Assembly: GCA_020205615.1 (NCBI GenBank) | Contig: CM035151.1 | Coordinates: forward strand, 45,747,409 to 45,811,408 | Direction of reading: 5' to 3' | Origin: Panax quinquefolius | Lineage: Eukaryota > Streptophyta > Magnoliopsida > Apiales > Araliaceae | Length of the DNA stretch: 64,000 nucleotides | Part shown: piece by piece, positions 33,088-43,763 of the stretch | Position numbering within the stretch: position 1 is the stretch's first letter | How the letters are laid out: every line of letters starts with the position of its first letter | Notes under the pieces: model-generated | Database searches by the model: none | What the model saw: only the letters and a program-made list of their open reading frames with translations | Told to the model about the DNA's origin: nothing | Position numbers and translations under genes: made by a program

Positions 33088-33558
33088 GTGGAATTCAATG
33101 TTGGAGAACATGTGTTGTTACGTGTTGCTCCATGGAAAGGAGTTACAAGATTTGGAAAGAGAGGAAAACTCAATCCTCGATTCATTGGCCCATTTAAAAT
33201 CCTTGATCGAGTAGGAACTATGGCTTATAGACTCGCCTTACCGCCAAGTATGTCTCGTGTTCATAACATTTTTCACATATCCATGTTACGTAAATATGTG
33301 GAAGACATAAACCACATTATTGAGTTGGAACCAGACGAGATAACGGAAGATTTAACATACGAAGAGGTACCTGTTAAAATCTTGGATAAGAAGGAGCATA
33401 TTCTATGCTCCAAGATTATACCTCAAGTTAAACTTTTGTGGAGAAACCACGATGTTGAGGAAATGACCTGGGAGTTAGAATCTGAAATGAAATCAAGGTA
33501 TCCTCACCTCTTCTACATACCAGGTATGTACCCTAATTTCGAGGACGAAATTTCATAA
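33088..33558 (+). pseudogene. integrase C-terminal domain and chromodomain-like tail (element A, plus)
   Basis: 156 open codons: VLLRVAPWKGVTRFGKRGKL, RFIGPFKILDRVG, SRVHNIFHISMLRKYV, YEEVPVKILDKKEH, VKLLWRNHDVEEMTWELE, YPHLF and NFEDEIS at the end. The GPF-type and chromodomain-like tail is where Tekay-clade integrases are thought to read chromatin marks. It ends immediately before the polypurine tract. Confidence 0.9.
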
Positions 33559-33569
33559 GAAGGGGAGGT
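33558..33569 (+). other. polypurine tract of element A (plus copy)
   Basis: AGAAGGGGAGGT directly before TGTAAGACCCC. The stop codon of pol overlaps its edge. Confidence 0.78.
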
Positions 33570-35158
33570 TGTAAGACCCCAACTTTCATAAATAAAGATT
33601 AATTTTTCTCGAATTATATTTTTGAATATTAAGGTGTGAATTTGTTATTATGTTATAGTTGTGGGTAATATTTATAAATTTTGCAAAGTAAGCAAGTTGT
33701 TATAAAATATTAGATTCGATCGGGAATATTCTTTTTGTGCAGGAATATTAAATGCGATGACACAATCATTGGTAGACCCCACAACAAAATTATTATGCCG
33801 GAGTTAGAAAAGCGACAAAATTATCTTTTATAAAAATAACGGCGAAAGTTTTACCGTTAACTGTTGAAATACCCGGTGGTAAAAAAATACGATGTCTGGC
33901 GTGATTGCATAGTAGCACACGGTATTGTACAATATCTTGGATTATTGATGCTTACTTAAGAAGTCACTACTCAATAATTGTTACATTAATTACTGTTCAA
34001 TATGTTATTTTATTGATTCAATAATTGCTACGTTGATATTTTATATTATTGATTCAATAATTATCATTTACAGATGATTTCAAATTATCAAATCAATAAT
34101 TCATATTATTTGAATAATATTATTATTTGCATTATTGACAATATCTAGAAAGTTAAAATCGAGGAAAGGGTTTGGTCACCTAATTACGGCATGATAGGGA
34201 GAAATCCTTATCGGAAAGCCCCTCTTTCACAGGAGCGACACAGTTGTCAATATTATAATTATGTAATATTATTTGTGAATAATTAATTATTGATATATAT
34301 GATAAGAAAATATTTATTCAAAGTGGATTTAAACTGAGGAATTTTTAACATGTGACATTTGTTAAAAGTTTGTATTTTATCTTTTCCGATTAAATAATTC
34401 ATTCAAATATATTATAATAATATTAAATTATAGTAGTATGATGTGATTATATAATAGTACGTTTTTTATAATTTGAATGGTAACATTCTTATAGTAAATT
34501 CATGGTATAAAAGTAAAAGGAGGTGGAAGAGAAGAAATTGAATTTGAATTCCTATGATGTAAGCGATGATGTCATCAGACGATGAGGTAAGCGATGATGT
34601 CATTGAACGATGAGGCAACCAATGATGTAATATGATCGATGATGTCAGCGATAATGTCATAAATTACGGCAAAAAGACTATTTTACCCTTACTCTGCCAA
34701 ACCTATAAATAGAAGCTCATTTCTTCATTATTTTTCACCAATTCATTCAAGTGCTATAGACAGAGAAAGTATAGAGAGAATAAGAGAGAAAGAAGAAGAG
34801 TATTCTGTTACTACACTATTGCAGTATCCAATCTCCTACTAAGGTAAGAGTATTATTTCTTTTGTATTTGTAAGTGATAATATTCTTGTTCAATATTCGT
34901 AAGAAATAATATTTTCTTCCATACTCTGTAGTATGTAAGTAATATTATTTCGTTTCATATTTCTAATTCTACACTTATGTTGATAAGTATTGCTTTTATA
35001 CTCCATGAAATTAGTAGAATATCCTTGATATTTGCGCTTCATCCAGTATCTTTTCATGGAAATATTATTCTGAGCATTCTTGATAATTTTTAATCTTTTC
35101 ATGTTGGGGTACTATTCATGGGTTACTATTCCCGAAGTACTATTCACGGGATACTATT
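33570..35158 (+). repeat. 3' LTR-A, first part (copy A4)
   Basis: Starts TGTAAGACCCCAAC. It has a TATA box at 34704-34712, a leader with GAGAGAATAAGAGAGAAAG, a donor-like CTAAGGTAAGAG at 34840-34851 and CTATTCACG-like repeats. It is interrupted at 35158 by the Athila-type element and resumes at 41536. 34555-34660 has GATGATGT words about 20-35 bp apart. Confidence 0.88.
34704..34712 (+). promoter_or_regulatory. TATA box of LTR-A copy A4 (first)
   Basis: TATAAATAG about 1.13 kb from the LTR start, the same distance as in solo LTR A5. A second promoter copy follows at 42018 because part of this LTR is duplicated. Confidence 0.7.
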
Positions 35159-36918
35159 TGATAAGTTGGTTTTATACCTACTTATCCGGTATCTTTTACT
35201 TGAATTAGTTGCTTATATTCATGTTTCTTAGTTACTTTTCATGCATTTTATGTTTATTTTGTAGATCTTATGTTTGAGAGCGGTGTGAGCGACTATTGGT
35301 AAAGAAAAGCAAGGAAAATGCAAAGAAAAGTAATCCGGACATCATTTGGGCCTTCATGTTTACTTCATGTTCTTGGTTTGGAACTTAGCTTACATTGTAG
35401 AGCATTTTCGTAGCTTTCCAGAACATCTTGAATCGTTCTAATCGGAGTTCGGATGCAAGAGTTATGATCTTTGTACCAACGGACGTCAAACTTTGTTGTT
35501 TTGGTTAGCCATTTTTATAGCAGTCCCTTCCAGCCCTGTTTCAACCTTCATCCGTCCATAATTTCACAATCATCAAAAAATGAAAGTTGTAGAGCTCGTT
35601 GATATCTTCGATTTGATAGGTGGCAGGCCCTGTCTCTTCCAGGATCAAAAGTTATGGCCATTTTACCAGAGCACACTGCAGCAGAAAATTTACTGTGCAA
35701 TGCGCGATTTCTCTTAGCGACCACTTGAATTACTGATAGCAAAAAGGCGTAATTTAACATTTGCTTAGCGGTAGCATCAACTTTAAGGCCAATTCTTGCG
35801 TGGCTAGCACGACGACTTTGGGTGTTGACAAAAGCTGACTTTTCATTAAATAGTGTAATTGAAGCGTAATTGAGAGGGGGTTCAATTAGGGCTTATATAT
35901 TAGACATATTTTCATTATGTAAGAGATATTCCACCCCTTGGGGGCTAAAGCTACTATTGTTTTCTTTTCTTCTCTTTCTTTTTAGATTAGATTAGAACCC
36001 TAGATTAGATTAGAGTTGAAGATTGAAGCAATCAAAGAGCATTGGAAATTCAGAATTGGAGCAAGAGGAGAATCTCAGATTTGCATTCCTAATTCCCTAA
36101 CTTCTCTTTACTTCTATCTTTATTTCTCAATGTATAGTCAATTGTGTATTATAGATTTTGATTCTATGATGAGTTAAACTTTATTTTGGGATTGCAATGG
36201 ATTCTATTGCTTAGTTTAATCTGATATATTTTTTTGTTAACCTTATTGATTGCTATGAGATTGTCTATTAAGATTCATGCTTATTTGCTTAGTTGATTGG
36301 CCATCAATTACTGGGATAACCCATATGAACTTGAAAGACGGAGTATGGGTTTAGATTTGATCTTGATAGCTTGTGTTTGTATGTTCTACATGGTGATAGA
36401 ATATATGATTCGTGCTTAGGATAGACATATACTGAAGCACCGCTCGTAGTCAATTGAAAACTTGGGCTTAAACCCTAATTATTTGTAAATCACATCGACA
36501 TATAGTGGTTTATGTAATTTGAGTGTTCATGTCTATTCTTTCAATTGGAGATTATATTTGATATGGGTATGGTAGATCGAGAGATGACTATATTTCACTT
36601 TTGTGTTCTCGACTAGCAATCCAGTGCAAGTAATTTGGCTTAACAGGGAGTGCGTTGCTATAAATTATTCAATAGATGAAATTGTAATCTCAGGTCTTCA
36701 TTATCTAGTCTCACTTTAGAAATAGTTAGGTTTATTTAATTTCATAGTTTAAATATAAGATATAATATCATTCGTTTAAATAAGACTGAAATGGTTATGG
36801 GCTAGTGCTTGGTGAATTTTATTAGTTAATTCTCCGTGGGAACGATACTTTACTTACTCTTTATTACTTGTTGACCACGTATACTTGCGTGTTGTGCGTA
36901 ACTAGAAATTACCCAACA
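35159..36918 (+). repeat. 5' LTR of Athila-type element (plus)
   Basis: TGATAAGTTGG...ACCCAACA. U3 holds the ATCGGAGTTCGG...AGAGTTATG motif (35425-35466) and, at 35695-35820, the block that is strongly GC-rich in the 3' LTR but is altered here. TATA-like TTATATATTAG at 35893-35903, followed by a leader with repeated TAGATTAGATTAG. Outside the 35690-35820 block the two LTRs differ mostly by C/T and G/A changes. Confidence 0.9.
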
Positions 36919-36924
36919 AGTTTT

Positions 36925-36942
36925 TGGCTCCGTTGCCGGGGA
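36925..36942 (+). other. primer binding site (tRNA-Asp type)
   Basis: TGGCTCCGTTGCCGGGGA, six bases after the LTR end. It differs at one base from the site of the minus copy (TGGCGCCGTTGCCGGGGA), which fits the 3' end of plant tRNA-Asp and is characteristic of Athila-lineage elements. Confidence 0.82.
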
Positions 36943-37049
36943 ATTAGCTTAATAAATGTTTGCCAATATTAATTTCAATCAAATTAGTCTTAATTTAAAT
37001 ATTTTTTTTGTTTTAATTATCTTCTTATATTTCTCTCTTTTCAGGTACC

Positions 37050-38247
37050 ATGGGTGACTTTGCTTATCAATGGCCTTATACAAATATGATTCAACCAAGG
37101 GACACAAGCACTGAGGGACTCAATGTATTTTCTACATTATCATCACAAATTGCAACACTTTCGGAGATCTTTGGATATTCTTGCATTAACGCTTTTCGAG
37201 AGATAGTAGTTACATGTGAATCTTTGTCTTTGGCGAGCATCAGGAGTTATCGATTGCAACATCAAGGTTAGACAAGTGCAGTTTGGGGGTGATTACTTCA
37301 ACAACGATGTTTATCCTGATTATCAACAAGGTTGGGGGTATCACCCAGATTATGAATTGAGTTATAACTATCCCGACCAATACTGCATCCCAAGTCCAAC
37401 ACATCCATCAGATTTCTCATATCCACCTTCAACGCAACAAAAGGAAAATTCAAGGTTAAAGGAATTCATGTCAAAAAGCATAGCAGACGATGAAGAGATG
37501 ATGATGAGTCAGAAGTTATCAAGCCAAAATCTTAACAAACAGATGGAACAACTCATTAACTCCTCAATGAATGGTCCTCAATACATGGATTTTGAAACTA
37601 AACAAGATAATTAAAGATTGGAGGATTTGTGGTTCAAGTGTGTAGCATCAAGTGAGGAGAAGATGATTGAGCAAGAGAGGTCAATTCAAAATCTTCAGAA
37701 TCAGATGGATCAAATGTTCGAAGCCTTGAACAATCACCCTCCAAACAATTGGTGCTATGACATGGACGATGAAACTGATGGATAGCCAGAGGTGTTCATG
37801 CCACTGAATGAACCGAAAGGAGTGGACATTGAAGAGACAACTGTGGGTATGGAAAATGAAGATCATGAGCTGATGTGTATAATACCCCAAGTGCCTTCTC
37901 AGTTAGAGTTAAAAAATTCAGTGAAATTTGCACACCCATGTCCCCTTGGTAGTCACATCCAAATCAACAATTTCTGCTATTATGAGGCCTCTTACAAACC
38001 ATGGTGGGCTGAGGAAGAGATAATAGAAGAAGAAAATCCTGTTGTATCTGTCATGCCTCAATGCAAAAATCTATTCACAGATACAACGGGAGAAGCACCT
38101 AGCGATGCAATAGAAATGGAGACATCATGTACAGGAAATATGCTAGGTGACTTCAATCCGAAGACTCTCATGATGGGGAACCTACCAAAGCACATAGCGG
38201 TTCTAATGGATGGAGGGTTCTTATCTTATCGTAGAGGAATCAGATAG
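37050..38247 (+). pseudogene. gag-derived protein of Athila-type element, plus copy, frameshifted
   Basis: Starts MGDFAYQWPYTNM just after an acceptor-like TTCTCTCTTTTCAG. The frame shifts near 37260 and has stops near 37612 and 37783. Recognisable parts: DYQQGWGYHPDYELSYNYPD, comparable to the NPYSNTYNPGWRNHPNFSW region of Athila gag; a coiled-coil-like unit present twice (about 37460-37610 and 37618-37785), single in the minus copy; and an acidic C-terminal segment shared with the minus copy (FAHPCPLGSH, PWWAEEE, MLGDFN, GNLPK, MDGGFLSYRRG). I do not recognise the C-terminal segment. Expected role: RNA or particle binding. Now broken. Confidence 0.72.
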
Positions 38248-39778
38248 CGGTGTTAAGAAAAGAGTCCAGCTAACGGACTATAAACCGAGCGCTCGATGGG
38301 AGGCACCCCATCCAATCTTTCTCCCTCCTTGTTTAATTCTTCTTTTTTACATTTCCATATTTAGTAGATGTTAGATAGTGGTAAGTCTTAATAATAGTTT
38401 TATTGTTTCTCCTCTCAGGTTCAATCCAATTGCTATAAGCATTCAGGATCAAACAGAAGTCAAACCAAACCTGAAGTCGCTAGAAGTACAAGGTCGTCAT
38501 GGCCGCCTAACTTCTAAGCCAAACACCACACCTGCAGCGCCGCCATAGCTCGATCACAAATTTTTTTCTATTTTTTTGGAATTTCTGACTCAAGCATTCG
38601 GACAGTTAGAAGCCCACACTCAGTTTCCAACTATAGAATATCTTAAACTTAGCCATCGCAAAAATATACCATCGGATCATGAGGAGGCGAACGGAGATGA
38701 CATTGCCACTTAGGGGAGTATTCTTTCACTATTTAATTACAATGAGGGCATTGTTTATTTTAAGTTTGGGGGTATTAGGTTGTAGTGAGTAGTTGTTGCA
38801 TATAGTTAGTTGCATATAGTTTGATTGCATATTTAAGTTGTATAGTAGGGGTATTTTAGTATGAATTTTTTGTAGTTTTCTTTTGTCTTGTTTGATTAAT
38901 ATCTGTTTAGTTGCATTACATAGCATATTCCCATGTTTTTAGTTGGTTGAATTCTAATTTGGCCAATGATGATATAGAAATTTGATAAATTTTTGAATTT
39001 AGTGGATAACATGAGCTTAGTTATAATGTTATACATGATTGAATCCATGCTTGTTGTTTAGATGCTATCGGTCAGCACATAGGTGTTCATATCTGCTTGT
39101 TGGTTTAAAAATAACTTGTTTGTTTGCTGAGTAGAAAATGTTATTTTTAAAGATTGAATTGTGTATAAAGTAGACATAGACTATGAGAACACAGGTACTC
39201 AAACTTTGAGAACACATGGGTATGCTTTCTATTGGGATGAGATGGAGCGTAAAATGCACTCGTTTAAATAGAAATGGAAAGTGAGATGGAGCGTAAAACG
39301 CACTCGCTATATATATATATAAATCATTAAACACTGCGGGAAAGTGCGAAAATTGCCCTCCTGAGTAAAAATAAAGCAGAATAAACCCATTGTTGAACCT
39401 TAGTTTGTATTGATGTGTTGGAGTAGCTGATGTCTCATTAGTATATGTAGTTCTTGATTTAAACTTCAATTTTCTGCCTTAAGTAATAAAGCATGTGGTA
39501 TCGTCACATTTGTCAAGCTTATCTGTAAACATATCACACACACATATAACATCTTTATAGCAGGTTAGGATTATCTGATTGTATGTCATTATGCCTTTAA
39601 CTTAGTTTTATGCTTTGTTCTTGGATCTTGATATTTCTCTGAGGCATATCTTATTAGAATTCTTAATATAGCTGGAAATTTGGGGATTCATTGTCATAGT
39701 AGCGTAGCTTGCATAGCATGTAGATTGCATTATATTGTGTTGCTTGGGGACAAGCAACGGTTTAAGTTTGGGGGTATT
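38248..39778 (+). other. 3' internal region of Athila-type element (plus), mostly non-coding
   Basis: Holds the stem-loop at 38295-38312, an acceptor-like TTGTTTCTCCTCTCAG ending at 38418, then a loosely open stretch (to about 38712, one stop) with no family match. CAATGAGGGCATTG (38740-38753) is followed by an internal purine tract TTTAAGTTTGGGGGTATT (38759-38776). The true polypurine tract (39761-39778) is identical to it. The minus copy has the same order of signals. In Athila elements this part lies where an envelope-like frame may occur; none is seen here. Confidence 0.6.
38295..38312 (+). other. conserved stem-loop (plus copy)
   Basis: GATGGGAGGCACCCCATC: 6-bp stem, 6-nt loop AGGCAC. 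In the minus copy the stem bases differ but still pair. Flanked by GCGCT on the 5' side in both. Confidence 0.7.
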
Positions 39779-41535
39779 TGATAAGTTGGTTTTATACTTA
39801 CTTATCCGGTATCTTTTACTTGAATTAGTTGCTTATATTCATGTTTCTTAGTTACTTTTCATGCATTTTGTGTTTATTTTGTAGATCTTATGTTTGGGAG
39901 CGGTGTGAGCGACTATTGGTAAGGAAAAGCAAGGAAAATGCAAAGAAAAGCAATCCAGACATCATTTGGGCTTTCATGTTTATTTCATGTTCTTGGTTTG
40001 GAACTTAGCTTACATTGTAGAGCATCTTTGTAGCTTTCCGGAACATCTTGAATCGTTCTAATCGGAGTTCGGATGCAAGAGTTATGACCTTTGTACCAAC
40101 GGACGTCAAACTTTGTTGTTTTGGTTAGCCATTTTCATAGCAGTCCCTTCCAGCCCAGCTTCAACCTTCATCCGTCCAGAATTTCTCAATCCTCAAAGCA
40201 TGAACGTTGTAGAGCTCGTCGATATCTTCGATTTGATAGGTGGCAGGCCCCGTAACTCTTCCTGGATCAAACGTTATGACCATTTTACCAGAGCACACTA
40301 TAGCAGAAAATTAACCACGCACCGGCGCGCGATTTCCTGCGCGGCCGCGCGAATTACAGTAGCAAAAAGACGCGATTTAACATTTGCGCGCGACCGCGCC
40401 CAACTTTAGGCCAATTCTTGCGCGGCCACGCGACTTCGGGTGTTGACAAAAGCTAACTTTTCATTAAACAGTGTAATTGAAGCGTAATTGAGAGGGGGTT
40501 CAATTAGGGCTTATATATTAGACATATTTTCATTATGTAAGAGATATTCCACCCCTTGGGGGCTAAAGCTACTATTGTTTTCTTTTCTTCTCTTTCTTTT
40601 TAGATTAGATTAGAACCCTAGATTAGATTAGAGTTGAAGATTGAAGCAATCAAAGAGCATTGGAAATTCAGAATTGGAGCAAGAGGAGAATCTCAGATTT
40701 GCATTCCTAATTCCCTAACTTCTCTTTACTTCTATCTTTATTTCTCAATGTATAGTCAATTGTGTATTATAGATTTTGATTCTATGATGAGTTAAACTTT
40801 ATTTTGGGATTGCAATGGATTCTATTGCTTAGTTTAATCTGATATATTTTTTGTTAACCTTATTGATTGCTATGAGATTGTCTATTAAGATTCATGCTTA
40901 TTTGCTTAGTTGATTGGCCATTAATTACTGGGATAACCCATATGAACTTGAAAGACGGAGTATGGGTTTAGATTTGATCTTGATAGCTTGTGTTTGTATG
41001 TTCTACATGGTGATAGAATATATGATTCGTGCTTAGGATAGACATATACCGAAGCACTGCTCGTAGTCAATTGAGAACTTGGGCTTAAACCCTAATTATT
41101 TGTAAATCACATAGACATATAGTGGTTTAGGTAATTTGGGTGTTCATGTGTATTCTTTCAACTGGGGATTATATTTGATATGGGTATGGTACATCGAGAG
41201 ATGGCTATATTTCACTTTTGTGTTCTCGATTAGCAATCCAGTGCAAGTAATTTGGCTTAACAGGGAGTGCGTTGCTTTAAATTATTCAATAGATGAAATT
41301 GTAATCTCAAGTCTTCATTATCTAGTCTCACTCTAGAAATAGTTAGGTTTATTTAATTTCATAGTTTAAATATAAGATATAATATCATTCGTTTAAATAA
41401 GACTGAAATGGTTATGGGCTAGTGCTTGATGAATTTTATTAGTTAATTCTCCGTGGGAACGATACTTTACTTACTCTTTATTACTTGTTGACCACGTATA
41501 CTTGCGTGTTGTGCGTAACTAGAAATTACCCAACA
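39779..41535 (+). repeat. 3' LTR of Athila-type element (plus)
   Basis: Follows the purine tract. The GC block at 40320-40440 is intact and palindrome-rich (for example GCGCGGCCGCGCG), while the same place in the 5' LTR is AT-shifted and rearranged. TATA-like TTATATATTAG at 40511-40521. A 98-codon frame (40113-40409) overlaps U3 and resembles frames in the LTRs of the minus copy. Confidence 0.9.
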
Positions 41536-42017
41536 CTACTCACTCGGGTACTATTCACCCGGGGTACTATTCATGACAAAAATTAATTTCTTTTCTGTCC
41601 AAATTATTTTTGATACAATATTAATCTTGAATTTTACTCCACAAAGCAGTATCTTGTTGACAATTTGGACATTATTGAATTCTGGATAAATTGAATTATA
41701 AATCTTTAAAATTTATCATTGCTCTCATTTAAATTGAATTCTTATATCATTGTCATCATCCTCATGCTTAAATTGTGTTGAAAGTCCTCTTTGGCCGTAG
41801 TGCATAGATGGACTGTTGATTGGTATGATTATGGCTAGGGATTATTCGGTATAATCATGACCCGTAATGTTACAAATGATGTGGTAAAAGTCATCATTGA
41901 CCCGTAGTGCATTGATGGACAGTTGTTGGTATGATCATGACTATAAATAGGATGCTTTACTGTGCAGTCAGTGATTTTTCCTTTACTGTACATCCAAATA
42001 GTATGCTGCCATTCTCC

Positions 42018-42027
42018 TATAAATAGG
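42018..42027 (+). promoter_or_regulatory. TATA box of LTR-A copy A4 (second)
   Basis: TATAAATAGG, 174 bp before the GGTAAGAG donor-like site. A further TATAAATAGG at 41942-41951 marks the duplication join. Confidence 0.7.
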
Positions 42028-42235
42028 ATGCTTAGTTTAGAATTAAAAATCACACCAGGATCAGAGAATTCTTCTTCTATAATATTGAGCGTATTTCTTT
42101 AGAGTTTAAGGAAGCTTTGAGTGTAGAAAATAATGCAAGTTTTCTTCAAAAATATCCCCGCTATACCATTCAGAAATACTCTCCTTTTAAGGTAAGAGGT
42201 ATTATTTATTTCATATTCGCTTATGATATTATTTC

Positions 42236-42400
42236 TCGTATTCGTAAGGAATTTTTTTTTTTCGTTCAATATTCGTAAGGAATATTATTTTCGTTCAATA
42301 TTCGTAAGGAATATTATCTTCGTTCAATATTCATAAGGAATATTATTTTCGTTCAACAGTTGTAAGGGATATTATTTTTGTTCAATACTCGTAAGAAATA
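42236..42400 (+). repeat. 30-bp tandem repeat in LTR-A (copy A4)
   Basis: About five copies of TCGTTCAATATTCGTAAGGA plus ATATTATTT. Counterpart of 12657-12860. Confidence 0.87.
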
Positions 42401-42601
42401 ATATTTTCTTCCATACTCTGTAGTATGTAAGTAATATTATTTCGTTTCAGAATCTAAATTCTACACTCATTTTGTTAAGTATTGCTTCTATACTCCTTGA
42501 AATTAGTAGAATATCCTTGAAATTTGCGCTTCATCTAGTATCGTTTCACAAGGATATTTTTTCTAAACATTCTTGTTAAATTTTAAGCTTTTAATGTCAG
42601 A

Positions 42602-42730
42602 GTACTATTCATGGGTACTATTCATACATACGACACTATTCATATGTACATTACTATTCATACGTATGACACTATTCATACGTACGACACTATTCACGAA
42701 GTACTATTGGCGGGGTACTATTCACCCAAA
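42602..42730 (+). repeat. ACTATTCA tandem-like repeat in LTR-A
   Basis: Eight spaced copies of ACTATTCA-like words (15-24 bp apart) joined by CATACGTACGAC-type spacers. Related arrays are at 35108-35158, 41540-41580 and 48330-48375. Confidence 0.8.
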
Positions 42731-42909
42731 AAATTGATTTCTTTTTTGTCTAAATTATTTTTGATAAAGCTGTATTATTTTGACAATTTGGACATTCTTG
42801 AACTCTGATAAATTGAATTATAAATCTTTAAAATTTATCCTTTGCTTTCACTTAATTGAATTCTTATATCATTGTCATCATCCTCATACTTATATTGTGA
42901 TAAAAGTCA

Positions 42910-43222
42910 TCTTTGGCCCGTAGTGCATATATGGACTGTTGATTGGCATGATTATGACCAGGAATTATGTATCGGTATAATCATGATCTATAATGTTACA
43001 AATGATGTGGTAAAAGTCCTCATTGGCCCGTAATGCATTGATGGACAATTGTTGGTATGATCATGACCATGGGTTCTCTTCGGCCAAGGGTGTAAAGAAG
43101 AATTATTGTTTGGCATGATCATGACCATTGGTGATAATAACGAATATCCTTCGCCCGTAGTGCATGGATGATTCATGGATGTGATAATAATGAATATCCT
43201 TGGCCCGTAGTGCATGGATAAT
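42910..43222 (+). repeat. CCCGTAGTGCA spaced repeats in LTR-A
   Basis: GGCCCGTAGTGCA or close variants near 42916, 43024, 43154 and 43203, also near 41785 and 41898. Solo LTR A5 has variants near 48616, 48657 and 48728. Confidence 0.8.
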
Positions 43223-43763
43223 TCAGTGATGTGGATTATTTATTGAGCTGAGTCTCATCGATAAAATTGATGATAAAATTTTAAATCATAGAAGATAGTA
43301 GATATCCTACTCTACTTGACTCTTCTAATGGATTGCTTATTTCGTTGTAGTTGTTGATCTAAAACTTGTTGTCTATTGTAGTCTGTCAGTTGTTATACTG
43401 TTGAAGACTAAGGATAATTTATTCTGCATTATCTTAGTCATAATTTTCTTTACTAGCTAGTTGAGCTCACCCTTTTCTTTTATTGTTCTCTTCAGGAAAT
43501 GAGAATATATCTGGGACTAGTCGGGGAATGGAGTGATAGTCCAAGCTGGTTGTTATATAGTCATCACTATTCTATAAAATAGTGTGATAATAATTGTAAT
43601 GAGGACTTATTTTGAGTTTGGATATTTTTTAGGAGACAACATTTGTATTAAAACTCTCAGCTTACGTTTGTCGTATTATATAAATTAAGTTTGTTTTTGA
43701 ATTATGTACCATGTATTTGGCAACTCAGAATATGTTGTGTATACCTATTGTGGGGGCGTCACA

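Larger units (their letters stand above)
30506..33569 (+). mobile_element. Ty3/gypsy element A, plus copy, pol body
   Basis: Plus-strand Tekay-like pol from the protease tail to the integrase end, followed by a polypurine tract and 3' LTR (33570 onward). It starts abruptly at the inverted join near 30505, so gag, most of protease and the 5' LTR are missing. Domain order PR tail-RT-RH-INT-chromodomain is kept, with stops near 31331, 31531, 31687, 32159, 32648 and 33046 and one mutated RT active-site residue. It is the most complete pol of family A here. Confidence 0.86.
35159..41535 (+). mobile_element. Athila-type non-autonomous LTR element, plus copy
   Basis: Complete 6377-bp element with two LTRs of 1760 and 1757 bp, tRNA-Asp-type primer site, one gag-derived frame, a conserved stem-loop, and the purine tract TTTAAGTTTGGGGGTATT. 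Flanks CTATT (35154-35158) and CTACT (41536-41540) look like a target duplication with one change. It has no protease, RT, RNase H or integrase, so it would need enzymes from an autonomous relative. It interrupts LTR-A copy A4. The other copy, 50542-56779, has the same plan but is clearly diverged. Confidence 0.86.
42192..43495 (+). other. putative intron inside LTR-A (copy A4)
   Basis: Donor TTTTAAG|GTAAGAG at 42192. Acceptor TATTGTTCTCTTCAG ending at 43495. Branch-like TTGAGCTCAC with its A 26 nt before the AG. The same signals occur in copy A5 with a shorter spacing (809 bp) because repeats in between differ in number. Confidence 0.45.
41536..43763 (+). repeat. 3' LTR-A, second part (copy A4), with internal duplication
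   Basis: Continues LTR-A after the nested element and ends GGGGGCGTCACA at 43763. At 41942 the sequence jumps back to the promoter: TATA, leader and donor occur again (42018, 42192), about 860 LTR bases after the first TATA. The LTR is thus about 3.8 kb instead of the 2.4 kb of solo copy A5. It holds the 30-bp tandem repeat, an ACTATTCATACG repeat and the CCCGTAGTGCA repeats. It abuts a Tat pol remnant. Confidence 0.82.

Noticed and set aside
37681..37890. Minus-strand frame of 69 codons, similar to the plus-strand frame 54113-54298
   Set aside because: Antisense shadow of the gag-derived gene; similarity follows from the conserved sense strand.
42236..42400. Regular 30-bp repeats considered as a CRISPR-like array
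   Set aside because: Units are adjacent without unique spacers, in a plant LTR; ordinary tandem repeat.
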